Shown here piece after piece: positions 6,850 to 13,575 of a stretch of DNA of 15,259 nt. A program made the translations under genes and the position numbers. Origin of the DNA: Candidatus Jordarchaeia archaeon (GTDB lineage: Archaea > Asgardarchaeota > Jordiarchaeia > Jordiarchaeales > Freyrarchaeaceae); contig JAHAWR010000028.1 in NCBI GenBank assembly GCA_018383835.1, forward strand, positions 1 to 15,259, read 5' to 3'. How positions within the stretch are numbered: the stretch's first letter is position 1; each line of letters begins with the position of its first letter. The notes beneath the pieces were generated by a model that worked only from the letters and a program-made list of their open reading frames with translations, was not told the DNA's origin and made no database searches.

Positions 6850-7842
6850 TCACTTATTAATTTTTGTAGTAAATTGCTTCCCTGCATTCACGCGGGAAGC
6901 TGCTCTCCTTAGCTCCTCGGCTTTCTCCTCCGGCGACGCATCGTAAGTCCATGTGCCTGCGCCCCTCTCTATTCCTGCTGGGAATTTAAGCTTGTCCCTG
7001 CTGCGGTAGGGGGGGTAGAACTCGACGTGGAGGTGGTAGTAGTCGTAGCTTTTCCCATCAGTGGGCTTCTGGTGTATCGCCATTATGTAGGGCATCTGGA
7101 AGCCGAAGAGGCTGTTGTAAGTTGCCGTGACGGTTCTGAGTGCGTCGGCGAGCGAGAACCTTTCCTCCTCCGTCAGCTCGGGAAGCGACTGGACGTGTCT
7201 CTTCGAATAGACGTGGAGCTCGTAGGGCCACTTGGCGTAGAAGGGGAGGAAGCATGTGAAGTCACTGTTTTCGTAGACGACCCTTACAGCGTCCTTCTCC
7301 TCCACTCTCCTAATGTTGCAGAACAGGCATTTCCCCTTCCTCCTGTGGTATCGCCTGCTAGACCTCAATTCTCTGGCCGCTACCGGAGGTATGAATGGGA
7401 GGGCGTAAAGCTGGGAGTGGGGGTGGTGGAGGGTCACGCCTATGACTTCCCCCTTGTTCCTGAATATGAAAACGTACTTGACGTACTCCAGCTTTCCCAG
7501 CTCACTGTACCTTTTAGCGTAGAGGTCAACGACCTTCTTCGCCCTTTCCAGTGTTAGGTCGCAGAGGTCGCCTTCGTGCTCCCTTGTTTCCAGTATGACC
7601 TCGCAAATCCCTCTAGCCGGGCTAGTCCTGTAGAACCTGTGCTTCGTCGGCTCAGGCGGGTTGGGGGTGAGAGATGGGAACCTGTTGGGTAAGCTTAAAA
7701 CTTCCCATTCACCCTCAACCTCCGGGCTCCCGGGGCAGAACGGGCACTGCCTCCTGTCAACGCCGTCGACGGGGCGCTCCTTCCTGTGCGCCGCAACAAT
7801 AACCCACTCCTCAAGGACAGGATTCCACCTTAACTCCTGCAC
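6850..7842 (-). CDS. galT: Galactose-1-phosphate uridylyltransferase
   Basis: A 330-aa cytoplasmic enzyme of the HIT-like superfamily. It exchanges UDP-glucose and galactose-1-phosphate to give UDP-galactose and glucose-1-phosphate in the Leloir pathway. The N-terminus ELRWNPVLEEWVIVA is the family opening. CPFC (C33, C36) is a likely metal site. HPH at 140-142 carries the nucleophile, expected to be H142 by analogy with E. coli H166, followed by S and Q. A second Cys pair lies in GKCLFC, and YYHLHVEFYPP is the second-half histidine motif. The GTG at 7842 is preferred over the GTG at 7872. It gives the usual family N-terminus, follows a GGGGTG motif, and agrees with a transcription start about 25 bases from the palindromic TATA at 7881-7890. 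The gene diverges from the galK-like gene. Confidence 0.92.
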   Translation of the reverse strand: MQELRWNPVLEEWVIVAAHRKERPVDGVDRRQCPFCPGSPEVEGEWEVLSLPNRFPSLTPNPPEPTKHRFYRTSPARGICEVILETREHEGDLCDLTLERAKKVVDLYAKRYSELGKLEYVKYVFIFRNKGEVIGVTLHHPHSQLYALPFIPPVAARELRSSRRYHRRKGKCLFCNIRRVEEKDAVRVVYENSDFTCFLPFYAKWPYELHVYSKRHVQSLPELTEEERFSLADALRTVTATYNSLFGFQMPYIMAIHQKPTDGKSYDYYHLHVEFYPPYRSRDKLKFPAGIERGAGTWTYDASPEEKAEELRRAASRVNAGKQFTTKINK

Positions 7843-7872
7843 TCTGACACCCCACAGCGAGCCGCAGCTCAC

Positions 7873-7935
7873 CCACTAGCTTTTTAAAAGCTCAAGAAAC
7901 CTACTTATAACGTTTTACCTAAGTCTATCTGGGGG
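7873..7935. promoter_or_regulatory. Shared divergent promoter region of galT and the galK-like gene
   Basis: Two TATA-like elements are present: TTTTTAAAAG (7881-7890), nearly palindromic together with its flanks (AGCTTTTTAAAAGCT), and CTTATAACG (7904-7912). The first fits galT well, with a predicted start near 7858 for the GTG at 7842. For the galK-like gene the second fits best, giving a start near 7933 and a leader of about 9 bases, while the first would give a longer leader. GGGGG at 7931-7935 is a weak ribosome site. Sharing one short region suggests joint control, but no clear operator was seen. Confidence 0.5.
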
Positions 7936-7941
7936 CTCGCC

Positions 7942-9132
7942 ATGAGAATTCCTAAAGGTGAAGGCTGGCTTCTCGCGTCCGCCCCCGGGAGGGCTGACTT
8001 CCTCAACACCCATCAGGACTACAAGGGGCTACCGGTTGTCCCCGTAGCAGTGCGTCTTAGAACATACGTTTCAGGCAGGATGAGGGGGGACTCCGAGTTC
8101 AGGGTTGCCTCCTTAAACTTGAAGTACTCCGGGGAGCCGTTCACCGACTCCTTTCACGCCGGGAGCCCCCTCCTCGGGGGAGGATGGTTCGGCGACTACT
8201 TCCGGGCTGTCGTGAACGTTCTAGCCAAGGAGGGGTACTTGGATGACGCCAGGGGCGCCGAGGTCTGGGTTGAGAGTGAGGTTCCCATAGGTTCGGGGCT
8301 CTCAAGCAGCGCAGCCCTTGAAGTTGCCTTCCTAACCCTTCTAAACGAGCTCTACAGCTTAGAGCTCTCCACACGATACGTTGCGGAGCTGGCATACTTG
8401 GCGGAGCACGACGAAATGAGGATCCCGTGCGGCCGCCTAGACCAGTACAGCTCAGCTTTCGGAGGAGTAATCCTACTAGAGTGCAGACCCCCATTCAGGG
8501 TTGAGCGGCTCCCACCCAGCGACCTACTCTTCGTCATACTCGACTCAGGCGTAAGGCACTCCACAGCCCTAATACACCCTGAGAGGCAGAGGGAGATAGA
8601 CGAGGGACTCAGAGCCCTAATGGGCATGAACATCCCGGCGGAGGTTAAGGCAAAGCTCGGATACAGGTACTTCGAGCCAAGGTGGGAGGAAATCTCCCTA
8701 GATGAGCTGGAGCCACACCTTGAGAGGATCAGCCATGTTGCGGCGAGGCGCATCCTATTCACACTGAAGATGCAGCGCTCAACTGAGGCAGCAATAAAAA
8801 TAATCAAGGGTGAATCCCCCTCCAGCGTCGATGGCGAGGTTCTGGAGAGGGCCAGGGGATCCAGGATGGAGGCGCTGGGCGAAGTCATGAACTACCAACA
8901 TGAACTGCTAAGGGATCTTTACGAGGTCAGCCACCCGAAGCTCGAAGAGATAAGAGACGCCGTACTCAAGGCTGGAGCTTACGGGGCGAAGCTTTCAGGG
9001 GCGGGGATGGGAGGTAGCCTCATAGCCTTAGTGAGCGAGGACACAGCGGAACAAGTGTTGAGGGTAGGGGTGGAAGCGGGCGCAGTTAGAGGGTGGATCT
9101 CACCCCCCGGCGAGCCGGCGAAACTCCACTAG
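7942..9132 (+). CDS. Galactokinase-like GHMP kinase
   Basis: A 396-aa cytoplasmic sugar kinase of the GHMP family, expected to phosphorylate galactose (or a related sugar) at C1 with ATP. The sugar-binding loop is APGRADFLNTHQDYKGLPVV (14-33), the ATP loop PIGSGLSSSAAL (115-126), the probable catalytic acid D167 in CGRLDQYSS, and the C-terminal motif KLSGAGMGGS near 350-360. Length is typical for GalK. The ATG at 7942 follows a G-rich stretch. Its divergent partner galT supports a role in galactose use. The oddity is the sugar loop: the usual galactokinase loop reads GEHxDY, whereas here it is NTHQDY, so the conserved Glu is Thr23 while His24 and Asp26 remain. Another sugar substrate is therefore possible, and I leave the symbol blank. 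GHMP kinase is certain; galactose as substrate is likely from context. Confidence 0.87.
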   Translation: MRIPKGEGWLLASAPGRADFLNTHQDYKGLPVVPVAVRLRTYVSGRMRGDSEFRVASLNLKYSGEPFTDSFHAGSPLLGGGWFGDYFRAVVNVLAKEGYLDDARGAEVWVESEVPIGSGLSSSAALEVAFLTLLNELYSLELSTRYVAELAYLAEHDEMRIPCGRLDQYSSAFGGVILLECRPPFRVERLPPSDLLFVILDSGVRHSTALIHPERQREIDEGLRALMGMNIPAEVKAKLGYRYFEPRWEEISLDELEPHLERISHVAARRILFTLKMQRSTEAAIKIIKGESPSSVDGEVLERARGSRMEALGEVMNYQHELLRDLYEVSHPKLEEIRDAVLKAGAYGAKLSGAGMGGSLIALVSEDTAEQVLRVGVEAGAVRGWISPPGEPAKLH

Positions 9133-9199
9133 AAAAGCTACGCCCCCAGAGTCGAGCAAGTCTCCCACCAGAGGAACCACCGAGGAACTCTTAGACTGG

Positions 9200-9234
9200 T
9201 AGAATGTTTCTAAGTTTTTGTACTAATGTTTCTA
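9200..9234. repeat. Paired AATGTTTCTA repeats before the decayed toxin-antitoxin locus
   Basis: The 10-mer AATGTTTCTA occurs at 9203-9212 and again at 9225-9234, 22 bases apart, about two helical turns. The first copy is part of the near-palindrome TAGAA-TGT-TTCTA (9200-9212). The pair lies just before the ribosome site and GTG of the antitoxin-like remnant, where VapB-type proteins bind to repress their own operon. The reading as an operator is inference from position and spacing. Confidence 0.4.
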
Positions 9235-9250
9235 TAGGTGATTGTAGTGG

Positions 9251-9498
9251 GTGGAGAAGGCGTTGAAGTTATTCGGCTATGAGATCCGCAATAGCCTTTG
9301 GAAGAGTCCCTCTTTTCTAAACCCATTTCAGCGATATGCCTGCGAAACTTCCCGGAAGGTGTTTTGATCTCAACCTTAGGAGTTGGGAGCATACGAGGGT
9401 CTGCAAGCAGTATTGACACCATCGTTGGTCTCGGCCTTCAACCCGATTATCTGTGGAGTGGAGGAGGATATTTCAGAGGCTCTGGAGGAGGAAAGCAG
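9251..9498 (+). pseudogene. Antitoxin-like remnant upstream of the PIN gene
   Basis: A GTG at 9251 follows AGGTGATT (9236-9243) by 7 bases and opens MEKALKLFGYEIRNSLWKSP before a TGA at 9365. Other frames continue with protein-like stretches, and just before the PIN start one frame reads GVEEDISEALEEESR, an acidic helical tail typical of VapB-type antitoxins (about 9446-9490). Together they suggest a small antitoxin broken by frameshifts. I cannot name its family, and the middle section (about 9300-9430) is not recognisable. Its placement immediately before a degraded toxin is the main support. Confidence 0.45.
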
Positions 9499-9882
9499 GT
9501 GTATCTGATTGACGCTAACATACTCCTAGAGGTCTTGTATAGAGGAGTAGGGTGGGACGAGTGCTACAGGCTTCTTAACAGAGTTAAAGAAGGCGGCTGT
9601 CAAAGCCCATGCACTCCACTTCACAATACATGGCATTTCAGCCATTCTAGACCAGAGGTGGTGGTAAAATCTTTCGGAGACCAAAACATGAAGGCCTTAC
9701 TGTCGTTGAAACACCCATAGAAGAGGAGGCCATGGCAGCAGAACTAGCAACTAAAACGGGTCTAGATTTTGATGATGGCCTCCACTATTACTATGTCAAG
9801 AAGAAGAACCTTTAGCATAGTCTCCTTCGACAAAGACTTCGACAAAACCGATGTGGAGAGAGTAGAGCCCAGTGAAAGACTC
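9499..9882 (+). pseudogene. VapC-like PIN-domain toxin, frameshifted
   Basis: A PIN-domain ribonuclease broken into four frames that still follow one another in the right order. Frame 1 (9499-9597) starts at GTG after GGAGGAGG and reads VYLIDANILLEVLYRG, with the first catalytic Asp, up to LLNRVKEG. Frame 2 (9593-9664) reads AVKAHALHFTIHGISAILD and ends in TAA. Frame 3 (9654-9812) reads GLTVVETPIEEE then GLDFDDGLHYYYVKKKNL, with the central acidic pair, and ends in TAG. Frame 4 (9811-9882) reads FSIVSFDKDFDKTDVERVEP, with the last Asp. At least three indels are required, so no active toxin can be made. The pieces add up to about 125 residues, the normal VapC size. The assignment is strong because all motifs occur in order with near-complete coverage. 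Confidence 0.88.
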
Positions 9883-10108
9883 CCATCATCCTCATACGGA
9901 TCATCCTCCCATGGGGGACAGGAGGGAGGGACCCTAAATCCTTTTCATCTCCTCCTAGGAGGAACCTTTCAGCTGTAACGTGTGGGCGCCCCCCTTCAAA
10001 TCCTTAGTGATGGAAGCCTCGTCCGCCGGGTTTGAGGAGCCAACATTCATTGGATCGATGTGTATTTTCTGGTGGCCGCTGAGTCGCTGCGCTGTCCCCT
10101 CAGAAGCG
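9883..10108. other. Gap without a confident gene
   Basis: No gene can be defended here. The segment includes a perfect 14-bp palindrome TCCTCCTAGGAGGA at 9950-9963. On the minus strand a frame is open from about 10119 to a TAG at 9957-9955; its last part starts at an ATG (10050) and encodes 31 residues including ADEASITKDLKGG. A second minus-strand frame, open through EKAEEYLTLLRGQ, ends in TGA near 10046. Both may be chance or decayed coding sequence. The left part is the tail of the degraded toxin locus. Confidence 0.35.
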
Positions 10109-10116
10109 TTAAATAT
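10109..10116 (+). promoter_or_regulatory. TATA box for the winged-helix/ferredoxin gene
   Basis: TTAAATAT lies about 40 bases before the TTG at 10152. The predicted transcription start near 10138-10140 leaves a short leader containing the AGGTGGT ribosome site (10140-10146). Confidence 0.55.
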
Positions 10117-10151
10117 TCCTCCGCCTTTTCTGGAATTTTAGGTGGTTTGGC

Positions 10152-11216
10152 TTGTCGGGTGACGTTCACGTGAAGCTGCGCGAGTTCTTGGACACTTTTC
10201 CTCTGGGTCTTCCGGCTACGCAGAGCGGTGTAGAGCTGAAGATCCTCAGGCGGCTCTTCAATGAGGAGGAAGCGCGGCTCTTCGTCCTCCTCTCTCCATT
10301 TCCCGAGGAGGTTTCCCAGATTGCTGAGCGGACAGGCATTGATGAAAGGTACCTTGCAGAGATGCTCGAGGCGATGTCGAGGAAGGGGCTTGTCTTCCGC
10401 ATAAGGCGAGGTGGGAAAACATTCTATAATGCTGCGCCCTTCATGATAGGGCTCTACGAGTACTCTGTGAAGAAGATCGATGAGGAGCTTGCCCGCCTCT
10501 TCAAGGAATACTACGAGTCCGTCTACGTCGACGAGATGGGGGCGAGCGGCGTACCCGGCTTCAAAGTTCTCCCGCTTGAGGAGAGGATCGCCGCCGGAAC
10601 TATTCTCCTCCCATACCTCAAGCTTGAGGAGCTGGTGAAGAGTGCTCGCGCCGCAGCCGTAACAGAGTGCATCTGCAGAAAGGAGGCTAGGCTTAACGGT
10701 GAGGGGTGCGGCTACCCACTTGAAACATGCCTCAGCTTCGGTGCCGCAGCAGAGTACTACATCGAGAACGGATGGGCGGAGGAAATAACCACAAGCGACG
10801 CTTTAAAGATAATAAGGGAGGCCGACGAGGCCGGGCTTGTTCACGCCTCCGTTAACGCGAAGCACCTATCCAACGTTTGCAACTGCTGCCCCTGCTGCTG
10901 TGCCTCCCTGAAGGGAATAACGAAGAGGGGCTATGAGGTCCACAAGTATATCAATGCAATATTTCGGTCGGTGGTTGACCAGGAGTCCTGCATCGGCTGC
11001 GGAACCTGCGTCGAGAGGTGTCCTGTTGGAGCGATAACGCTCGAAGAGGTAGCGGTGGTCAACGAGGAGAGATGTCTTGGGTGTGGATTGTGCGCCACGA
11101 CATGCCCCGCCAGCGCCATAGCGGTGAAGCTTAGAGAGAAGTGGGAGGAGCCCTTCAACAGGGCGGCAGAGCTTGGCATGGCGATGCTTGAAGGGAAGAG
11201 GAGGAGGCGCCGATAG
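10152..11216 (+). CDS. Winged-helix protein fused to cysteine-rich and 2x[4Fe-4S] ferredoxin domains
   Basis: A 354-aa soluble protein. Residues about 25-95 look like a winged helix (EEVSQIAERTGIDERYLAEML then MSRKGLVFRI and GKTFYNAAPF). A middle region contains C173-x-C175, C186 and C193, then C243-N-C-C-P-C-C-C250, enough cysteines for a further metal centre. The C-terminus is a bacterial-type ferredoxin with two CxxCxxCxxxCP motifs (C280/283/286/290 and C308/311/314/318), followed by a basic tail. The TTG start has AGGTGGT 5 bases upstream. The architecture suggests an electron carrier or a redox-sensing regulator; whether the N-terminal domain binds DNA is unknown. It is probably co-transcribed with the HEAT-repeat gene. 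Relatives with these parts occur in anaerobic archaea and sulfate reducers, as far as I recall, but I cannot give an exact function. Confidence 0.85.
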   Translation: MSGDVHVKLREFLDTFPLGLPATQSGVELKILRRLFNEEEARLFVLLSPFPEEVSQIAERTGIDERYLAEMLEAMSRKGLVFRIRRGGKTFYNAAPFMIGLYEYSVKKIDEELARLFKEYYESVYVDEMGASGVPGFKVLPLEERIAAGTILLPYLKLEELVKSARAAAVTECICRKEARLNGEGCGYPLETCLSFGAAAEYYIENGWAEEITTSDALKIIREADEAGLVHASVNAKHLSNVCNCCPCCCASLKGITKRGYEVHKYINAIFRSVVDQESCIGCGTCVERCPVGAITLEEVAVVNEERCLGCGLCATTCPASAIAVKLREKWEEPFNRAAELGMAMLEGKRRRRR

Positions 11217-11298
11217 ATGGGGAAACCTCTTCAAGACCAGGATAACTGGTTTCTCATGTGCCTCCACTCCTAGAGCCTGTAGCGGAGGGGTGGTGCGG

Positions 11299-12165
11299 GT
11301 GGAAGCTGGCGGGCCACAGCCAACCATAAGTCCCCACGTGGCTTTAAGGAGCCTTCTCCTTTCATGGTTCAAGTCTGAGCTGGAAGCCGCCCTAGCGCTT
11401 AGGCCACCTGTGAAAGGTGAAGGATCCCTTATTTCATCGATATCGAAGGCTTCATCCGTAGAGGAGCTCCTCCCACTAATCCCAGAGGCTACGGGGATCG
11501 CTAGGCTTGAGGCAATATCAAAGCTGGCCGAGCTCGCTAAGAACGGTGAAGTACAGGACAAACTCGTCTCGCTACTGAAGAACCCGGACTACGAAAAGGT
11601 TAGCGGAGACATTCTGGTGGCATTGGGAAAGCTCGGATTAGAGGACGGCTTGCCTGTGGCTGAGAAGATCAGGAGTACCTTCAACGAGCTCCCGGACAGC
11701 GTTAAGGCTCAGGCGTGCATGGTTCTTGGCGTGCTGAGGGACGAGAAGGCGGCAGACCTTATATGGGATTTCCTGCAGAGGGTTTCGGGGGACCGCCAGC
11801 TGTCCGCTGCGGCGCTAATGGCCCTCGTGGACCTTGGGGACGTGAGGGCGAACGACGTCATAGTTTCAGCCTTGGAGGGAGGAGACTTCACCCTGGAGCA
11901 CCTAGGCTTGGCGGCCCGCGTGGGGGAGGAAAGAGCGGTGAAGAAGCTTATGGAGCTACTGCTTTCAGGAAACTCCCAGCTGAGAGCTGCGGCGATGAAT
12001 GCCCTCGCATACATAGTTAAGGTGAGGGGGACGCGCCCCCTCCTTCCATACCTGTCCCACTCTAAGAGGCCGGTTAAGAAGCTTGCCCGCCAGGTTGTGA
12101 GGCTTTCGAGGCAGTCTCTCTCCTACTTTAAGCTCTTCCACCCCTTAGACAAGGAGTTTTACTGA
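11299..12165 (+). CDS. HEAT-repeat (PBS-lyase-like) protein
   Basis: A soluble, all-helical protein of about 288 aa. From roughly residue 55 it is a run of two-helix repeats, each about 30-35 residues, for example ARLEAISKLAELAKNGEV, SGDILVALGKLGLEDGL, VKAQACMVLGVLRDEKA, SAAALMALVDLGDVRA and LRAAAMNALAYIVKVRG. Such repeats form a curved protein-binding surface, so this is probably a scaffold or adaptor for other proteins. Nothing catalytic is visible. The frame is open from 11173, overlapping the upstream gene, but those early residues are not helical-repeat-like. GGAGGGG at 11284-11290 precedes GTG codons at 11293 and 11299; I chose 11299 for spacing, with 11293 or 11290 as close alternatives. 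It follows the ferredoxin-type gene by about 80 bases with no obvious promoter between, so an operon is likely. Confidence 0.78.
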   Translation: MEAGGPQPTISPHVALRSLLLSWFKSELEAALALRPPVKGEGSLISSISKASSVEELLPLIPEATGIARLEAISKLAELAKNGEVQDKLVSLLKNPDYEKVSGDILVALGKLGLEDGLPVAEKIRSTFNELPDSVKAQACMVLGVLRDEKAADLIWDFLQRVSGDRQLSAAALMALVDLGDVRANDVIVSALEGGDFTLEHLGLAARVGEERAVKKLMELLLSGNSQLRAAAMNALAYIVKVRGTRPLLPYLSHSKRPVKKLARQVVRLSRQSLSYFKLFHPLDKEFY

Positions 12166-12167
12166 AA

Positions 12168-12180
12168 AAGTCTTATAGTG
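12168..12180 (+). promoter_or_regulatory. TATA box for the enoyl-CoA hydratase gene
   Basis: AAGTCTTATAGTG directly follows the HEAT-gene stop. The predicted transcription start near 12200 lies downstream of the GTG at 12178, so that codon cannot be the start of this transcript. This supports the TTG at 12214. Confidence 0.5.
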
Positions 12181-12213
12181 CTGGCGGAGAACCTAAGCAC
12201 GGGAGGGTTCGCC

Positions 12214-12990
12214 TTGAATTTCGAGACCGTAATTTACGAGAAGATTGAAGGTGTGGCGAAAGTAGTCCTTAACAGGGCTGAGGTCATGAATGCGATAAAC
12301 GCTAAGATGCTGATGGAGTTGGCTGAAGCCTTCAAGGTGGCTGGGCGCGATGAGGACGTGAGGGTTGTTGTTTTGACAGGTGCAGGGAAAGCCTTCTCCT
12401 CAGGGATGGACTTCAGACTGCTCGAGGAGATCGGCAAAATGGGCTTAAGTGAGCTTTACGAGGCGACAAGGCTCGCGCAAGGCATATACAGTCAGATTGA
12501 ATCGCTGGAGAAGCCAGTTATAGCGGCGGTCAACGGGCCGGCGCTGGGCGGCGGGCTTGAGCTGGCGCTTGTATGCGACCTGAGGATAGCGTCCGAGAAC
12601 GCCATATTCGGGCTCCCCGAGGTAGCGGTTGGAATTGTGCCTGACCTAGCAGGGTGCCAGAGGCTCCCCCGCATAGTCGGCTTGGGGAAAGCTAAGGAGC
12701 TCGTCATGACAGCCAGATTAATAGACGCGCGGGAGGCTGAGAGGATAGGCCTAGTTAACAGAGTTGTCCCACACGACAGGCTTGAGGGAGAGGTATTCCT
12801 CACAGCTAAGGCGATAATGATGAATAGCCCGCTCGCAGTCTCTCTCTCAAAGAAAATACTTAATCTAAGCTTCAACGTGGACATGGAGTCGCTACTGGAC
12901 TACACAGCCTTGGCTCAGAGGGTATGCGTACAGAACGAAGATGTCCCGGGGAGGGTTAGGGAATATGTCAGGCGCCTAAAGGGAAGTTGA
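12214..12990 (+). CDS. Enoyl-CoA hydratase/isomerase (crotonase) family protein
   Basis: A 258-aa cytoplasmic crotonase-fold enzyme, the usual family length. It probably hydrates an enoyl-CoA or acts on a related acyl-CoA. The oxyanion-hole segments are AFSSGMDFRLL (about 60-70) and ALGGGLELAL (110-119). Both glutamates that are catalytic in rat enoyl-CoA hydratase (E144 and E164) have counterparts, E116 in GGGLELAL and E136 in FGLPEVAVG, with the same spacing of 20. The following loop, usually PGxGGTQRL, is PDLAGCQRL here, which may alter the substrate pocket. I chose the TTG at 12214 because GGGAGGG (12201-12207) sits 6 bases before it and the protein then begins NFETVIYEK as relatives do. 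No other fatty-acid or hydroxypropionate-cycle gene is next to it, so the pathway is open. Confidence 0.87.
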   Translation: MNFETVIYEKIEGVAKVVLNRAEVMNAINAKMLMELAEAFKVAGRDEDVRVVVLTGAGKAFSSGMDFRLLEEIGKMGLSELYEATRLAQGIYSQIESLEKPVIAAVNGPALGGGLELALVCDLRIASENAIFGLPEVAVGIVPDLAGCQRLPRIVGLGKAKELVMTARLIDAREAERIGLVNRVVPHDRLEGEVFLTAKAIMMNSPLAVSLSKKILNLSFNVDMESLLDYTALAQRVCVQNEDVPGRVREYVRRLKGS

Positions 12991-13044
12991 TTGAGAAAAA
13001 TTCAATAACGAACATATATTATTGTTGAAGTCGCATGAACATAC

Positions 13045-13058
13045 AAAAAATTTAAATA
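13045..13058 (+). promoter_or_regulatory. TATA box for the Roadblock/LC7 gene
   Basis: A strong A/T element, AAAAAATTTAAATA, lies about 40 bases before the ATG codons at 13097 and 13106. The expected transcription start is near 13080-13084. A partial inverted repeat (TTCAATAA at 13001-13008 against TTATTGTTGAA at 13019-13029) lies upstream in this A/T-rich gap. Confidence 0.6.
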
Positions 13059-13096
13059 TGACATGATCTCAGTCTTACTAGAAGTTAGCTTGAAGG

Positions 13097-13471
13097 ATGA
13101 TCGGTATGAAGGCTCTTAAGGAAAAGCTGGCAAGCGCCTTGGAAGAAATGGAGGCATCCGACCCCGACATAGAAGCTTCGGCGGTAATCAGGAAGGACGG
13201 CCTCGTCCTAGCATCAGCGATAAAGCACGGCGACGAAAACCTCATAGCAGCGATGGGAGCAGCCCTCTACAACATAGGCGCCAGAGCAGTTAAAGAGATA
13301 ACCATGGGAAACCTTCAACAGATTGTGGTAAGCGGCAAGGCGGGGACAATAATAATAGTTGGAGTGGACGACAAGCACCTGCTCACAGCGGTCACCCGGC
13401 CGGACGCCAACATGGGGCTAATTATAACAGAACTAGCGACAACAAGAGAAAAACTCTCAAAGGCACTTTAA
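13097..13471 (+). CDS. Roadblock/LC7-domain protein
   Basis: A 124-aa protein made of a single Roadblock/LC7 domain. An initial helix (KALKEKLASALEEMEASD) is followed by IEASAVIRKDGLVLASAI, the family's first strand-turn-strand. Then come a long helix, NLIAAMGAALYNIGARAVKEI, and the strands QQIVVSGKAGTIIIVGV and HLLTAVT. In other prokaryotes such proteins (MglB-like) dimerise and regulate small Ras-like GTPases; no GTPase gene is in this window. Both ATG 13097 and ATG 13106 are possible. GGATGATC (13095-13102) could pair with the 16S tail for the second start, and the later start is equally consistent with the domain. The gene converges on the longin-like gene at 13576. Confidence 0.9.
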   Translation: MIGMKALKEKLASALEEMEASDPDIEASAVIRKDGLVLASAIKHGDENLIAAMGAALYNIGARAVKEITMGNLQQIVVSGKAGTIIIVGVDDKHLLTAVTRPDANMGLIITELATTREKLSKAL

Positions 13472-13575
13472 ACGCGAACCCAAAAAAGCGTAATGAAACC
13501 CCAAACTGATTAAAGATAAAGCCTCCTCGAAGACGTCAACTACTTTCCGTTTCCCTTTCTTATCTTTACTCTTCT
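13472..13575. terminator. Convergent intergenic region with pyrimidine-rich tract
   Basis: Two convergent genes end on either side. The plus strand carries a pyrimidine-rich tract with several T runs (about 13541-13592), the type of sequence at which archaeal RNA polymerase stops, usable for the Roadblock transcript. On the other strand, A-rich plus sequence (CCCAAAAAAGCG, about 13480-13491) gives a T run for the gene coming the opposite way. No strong hairpin is visible. Confidence 0.4.

Noticed and set aside
7027..7557. A 176-codon plus-strand frame opposite galT
   Set aside because: It lies wholly within galT on the other strand, has no ribosome site or promoter of its own, and galT's motifs account for the sequence.
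8352..8888. A 178-codon minus-strand frame opposite the galK-like gene
   Set aside because: Ser/Arg-rich shadow frame fully inside a well-supported GHMP kinase gene.
9950..9963. 14-bp perfect palindrome TCCTCCTAGGAGGA as an operator
   Set aside because: It is low in complexity, built from GGAGG-type words common in this genome, and is about 150 bases from the nearest promoter.
11217..11273. An 18-codon ORF starting with ATG right after the Fe-S gene stop, preceded by GAGGAGG
   Set aside because: Too short to judge, no recognisable product, and the GA-rich stretch is explained by the Arg-rich tail of the upstream protein. It is at most a leader peptide.
10866..11561. A 231-codon minus-strand frame across the Fe-S and HEAT genes
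   Set aside because: It overlaps two supported genes and shows no domain pattern.
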